From Rubrivivax sp. (GTDB lineage Bacteria; Pseudomonadota; Gammaproteobacteria; Burkholderiales; Burkholderiaceae): a stretch of 7,602 nt of DNA. The stretch covers positions 1-7,602 of the forward strand of contig SEEY01000171.1 in the NCBI GenBank assembly GCA_004211235.1, read 5' to 3'. The notes below the pieces were generated by a model that did no database searches, was not told the origin of the DNA, and saw only the letters and a list, made by a program, of their open reading frames with translations. The position numbers and the translations under genes were made by a program. Below, piece by piece: positions 5,546 through 7,602 of this stretch. Within the stretch, counting starts at the first letter, position 1. Each line of letters begins with the position of its first letter.

Positions 5546-7602
5546 TCAGGGCTTGAGCCGCTGTGCCGCCAGCTTCAGCGCCACCGGCTCGCCCAGTTCG
5601 GTGGCGCTCTTGCCGAAGGCGAAGGTGTAGGTGCCGGCCGGCACGGTCCAGCCGCCCAGGCCCTTCTCGTCGCGGTAGTCGGCCAACAGGCGCGGGTCGA
5701 CCTTGACGGTCAGCGACTGGCGCTCGCCCGCCTGCAAAGTCAGCTTGCCGAAGCCGACCAGACGCTGCAGCTTCTGGCCGTTGCGTGCAATGAGGTAGGC
5801 CTGCGGCACGTCGGCGCCGGCCAGCGCGCCGTCGTTGCTGACGGTCACGCCCAGCTCCACGCCTTGCCGGGCATCGGCGCGCGCCCAGGCGCCGCTGTGG
5901 CTGAAGCGCGTGTAGCTCAGGCCGTGGCCGAAGGGGAACAGCGGGGTCAGCCCCGTCCTGGCGAACCAGCGGTAGCCGGCGTCCGCGCCTTCGTCGTAGA
6001 TCACCTTGACCGGCGTGCGCTCCGCCAGCCCCATGCCCGGCAGCGCAGCGCGCGGCAGCTGCGCCAACGCCTGCGGAAGGCTGATGGGCAGGCGGCCCGA
6101 GGGATTGATGGCGCCGGTCAGCGCCTCCGCGATCGCCTGCGCGCCTTCCTGCCCGGGGTACCAGGCCTGCAGCACCGCGCGCACGTCGCGCAGCCACGGC
6201 ATGGTGACCGGGTTGCCCGTCTCCAGCACGACGACGACGTTCCGGTTGGCTGCCGCCAGCTTGCTGATCAGCTCGTCCTGGCCCTGCGGCAACGCCAGCG
6301 AGCCGGAGTCGAAGGCCTCGCCCTCCCATTTGGTGGCGAAGACGATGACGACGTCCGCCTGCGCTGCATAGGCCGCCGCCGTGTCCGGCGAGTAGCCCGA
6401 GTTGAAGCGGAATTTGGCGTCGGGCAGCGCGGCCTTCAGCGCGGACAGCGGCGCGCCCCGCGTGTAGACCTGGCGCGTGAACAGGGTTGACGGGTCGTCC
6501 ACATCACCGCCGACGAAGCGCGGCTTTCCGTTGCTGGCGAACACCTGGCTGGAGCCGCCGCCCGAGAGCACGCCGAAGTCGGCATTGCCGCCGACGATCA
6601 GCACGCTCCTGGCTGCCAGCGCTGCCTTGTCCAGCGGCAGCAGGCCGCCCTCGTTCTTCAGCAGCACCAGCCCTGCGCGCGCCGCCTCCAGCGCGACTTG
6701 CGCGTGGGCCTTGTAGTCGATGGCTTGCGGCGGGTAGGGCGCGTCGATGCCCAGCGCATGGAGGCTGCGCAGCATGCGCCGCACCGCGTCCGACACGCGC
6801 GCCTTGTTCACCTTGCCCGCATCGATCAGCGCCTGCAGCGGCTTGCCGAACCAGACCTGGCGGTCCAGCTGGCTGCCGGCCTGCTGGTCCAGCCCGGCGT
6901 TGAAGAACTCGGCGCCGCTGACGGCGCCCCAGTCCGACATGACCCAGCCCTTGTAGCCCCAGTCGCGCTTGAGCACGGTGTTGAGCAGATGGTCGTTGCC
7001 GCAGGCCTTGTGGCCGTTGACCAGGTTGTAGGCGCACATGACCGCACCCGGCTGGCCGATCTCGATGCCGATCTGGAAGGCCAGCAGCTCGCTCTCGCGC
7101 AGCGGCGCCTCGGCGATCACCGAGTCGGCATAGAAGCGCAGCGTCTCCTGCCCGTTCAGTGCGAAGTGCTTGATGGTCGACACCACGCCCTGCGCCTGGA
7201 TGGCCCTGATGGAATGCCCGGCCAGCACGCCGGCCAGCAGCGGGTCTTCGCCCAGGTACTCGAAGTTGCGGCCGTTGCGCGGGTCGCGCGCCAGGTTCAG
7301 GCCGCCGGCCAGCAGCACGTTGAAGCCCTTGGCGCGTGCCTCCTGCGCCACGGTGGCCCCGATGCGCGCGGCCAGGGCGGGGTCGAAGGACGAGGCCAGC
7401 GCCAGGCCCGAAGGCATCGCGGTGGCGACATCGCCGGGGCGGGCCAGGTTGGGGTTGGTCACGCCGAGGCTGGCGTCGGTGGCCAGCTGCGGCGGCACGC
7501 CCAGGCGCGGCACGCCCGGCACGTAGCCAGCCGACGCCGGCACGCCGGCCGGGAAGTCTGCCTTGAGGCCGGGAATGGGGATCGGCATCACGCCCACCAG
7601 CA
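5546..7602 (-). CDS. Glycoside hydrolase family 3 (beta-glucosidase-like), N-terminus outside window
   Basis: Retaining exo-glycosidase that removes terminal beta-linked sugars (glucose or xylose type). It is probably periplasmic, but the export signal is not visible. The frame is open through the right edge: codons before the GTG at 7597 continue without a stop, so that GTG is not the start and about 50-80 residues are missing. Numbering from 7597, the (beta/alpha)8 domain has GRNFEYLGEDP (109-119), KHFALNGQE (143-151) and GYKGWVMSDWGA, whose Asp222 (6932-6934) is the expected nucleophile. The second domain has ATKWEGEAFDSGSLALPQGQ (421-440), where a Glu is the likely acid/base, and NPSGRLPISLP (498-508). 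A fibronectin-III-like domain (about 575-675) with LQRLVGFGKLTLQAGE ends the protein. It matches the GH3 subfamily common in sphingomonads and related plant-polymer or glycoside degraders. It is the first visible gene of the - strand set. Confidence 0.92.
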   Translation of the reverse strand, partial: LVGVMPIPIPGLKADFPAGVPASAGYVPGVPRLGVPPQLATDASLGVTNPNLARPGDVATAMPSGLALASSFDPALAARIGATVAQEARAKGFNVLLAGGLNLARDPRNGRNFEYLGEDPLLAGVLAGHSIRAIQAQGVVSTIKHFALNGQETLRFYADSVIAEAPLRESELLAFQIGIEIGQPGAVMCAYNLVNGHKACGNDHLLNTVLKRDWGYKGWVMSDWGAVSGAEFFNAGLDQQAGSQLDRQVWFGKPLQALIDAGKVNKARVSDAVRRMLRSLHALGIDAPYPPQAIDYKAHAQVALEAARAGLVLLKNEGGLLPLDKAALAARSVLIVGGNADFGVLSGGGSSQVFASNGKPRFVGGDVDDPSTLFTRQVYTRGAPLSALKAALPDAKFRFNSGYSPDTAAAYAAQADVVIVFATKWEGEAFDSGSLALPQGQDELISKLAAANRNVVVVLETGNPVTMPWLRDVRAVLQAWYPGQEGAQAIAEALTGAINPSGRLPISLPQALAQLPRAALPGMGLAERTPVKVIYDEGADAGYRWFARTGLTPLFPFGHGLSYTRFSHSGAWARADARQGVELGVTVSNDGALAGADVPQAYLIARNGQKLQRLVGFGKLTLQAGERQSLTVKVDPRLLADYRDEKGLGGWTVPAGTYTFAFGKSATELGEPVALKLAAQRLKP

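Noticed and set aside
3764..6490. Long + strand open frames (260, 302 and 381 codons at 3764-4546, 4648-5556 and 5345-6490) opposite the cupin, racemase-like and GH3 genes
   Set aside because: They are antisense to clear family members, have Arg/Ala/Val/Gly-rich or low-complexity composition and no recognisable motifs. Long antisense frames are expected in high-GC DNA.
7595..7597. GTG at 7597 as the true start of the GH3 gene
   Set aside because: The frame stays open to the window edge, and GH3 enzymes of this type need more residues plus a signal peptide before the GVMPIPIPG region.

Overview
The window is very GC-rich, roughly two thirds G+C, and densely coding. It carries five protein genes, two of them cut by the window edges. 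High GC, a sphingomonad-type TonB-dependent receptor, a Gram-negative signal peptide and tightly packed catabolic genes point to a Gram-negative proteobacterium. A Burkholderiales-type betaproteobacterium (Roseateles/Mitsuaria-like) is my best guess; a sphingomonad or another proteobacterium is possible. No rRNA, tRNA, CRISPR array, insertion sequence or phage gene is visible.

Layout: two genes on the + strand converge on three genes on the - strand. On the + strand are the 3' part of an FAD-linked oxidoreductase (to 1348), a 105-bp gap with a perfect 8+8 bp palindrome (1360-1380), and a complete TonB-dependent receptor (1454-3664). The receptor ends at two consecutive hairpins (3669-3682 and 3691-3724) in the convergent gap. 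On the - strand, reading from the right edge, are a glycoside hydrolase family 3 enzyme (5546 to beyond 7602), a 109-bp gap with repeat structure, a two-domain cupin (5436-4537), and an Asp/Glu racemase/maleate isomerase/arylmalonate decarboxylase-like protein (4540-3743). The last two genes overlap by ATGA.

The gene set looks like a small uptake and catabolism locus. The receptor would import a bulky ligand across the outer membrane, GH3 would cleave a beta-linked sugar, and the FAD oxidase, cupin and racemase-fold protein would process the aglycone or an organic acid. This pathway is inferred from co-location only; no substrate can be read from the sequence.

The most interesting observation is that the racemase-superfamily protein has neither catalytic cysteine: the two expected positions are Val96 and Gly209. 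The fold and surrounding motifs are intact and the gene is translationally coupled to the cupin. It is therefore probably not a cysteine-based racemase or decarboxylase, and may represent a different chemistry.
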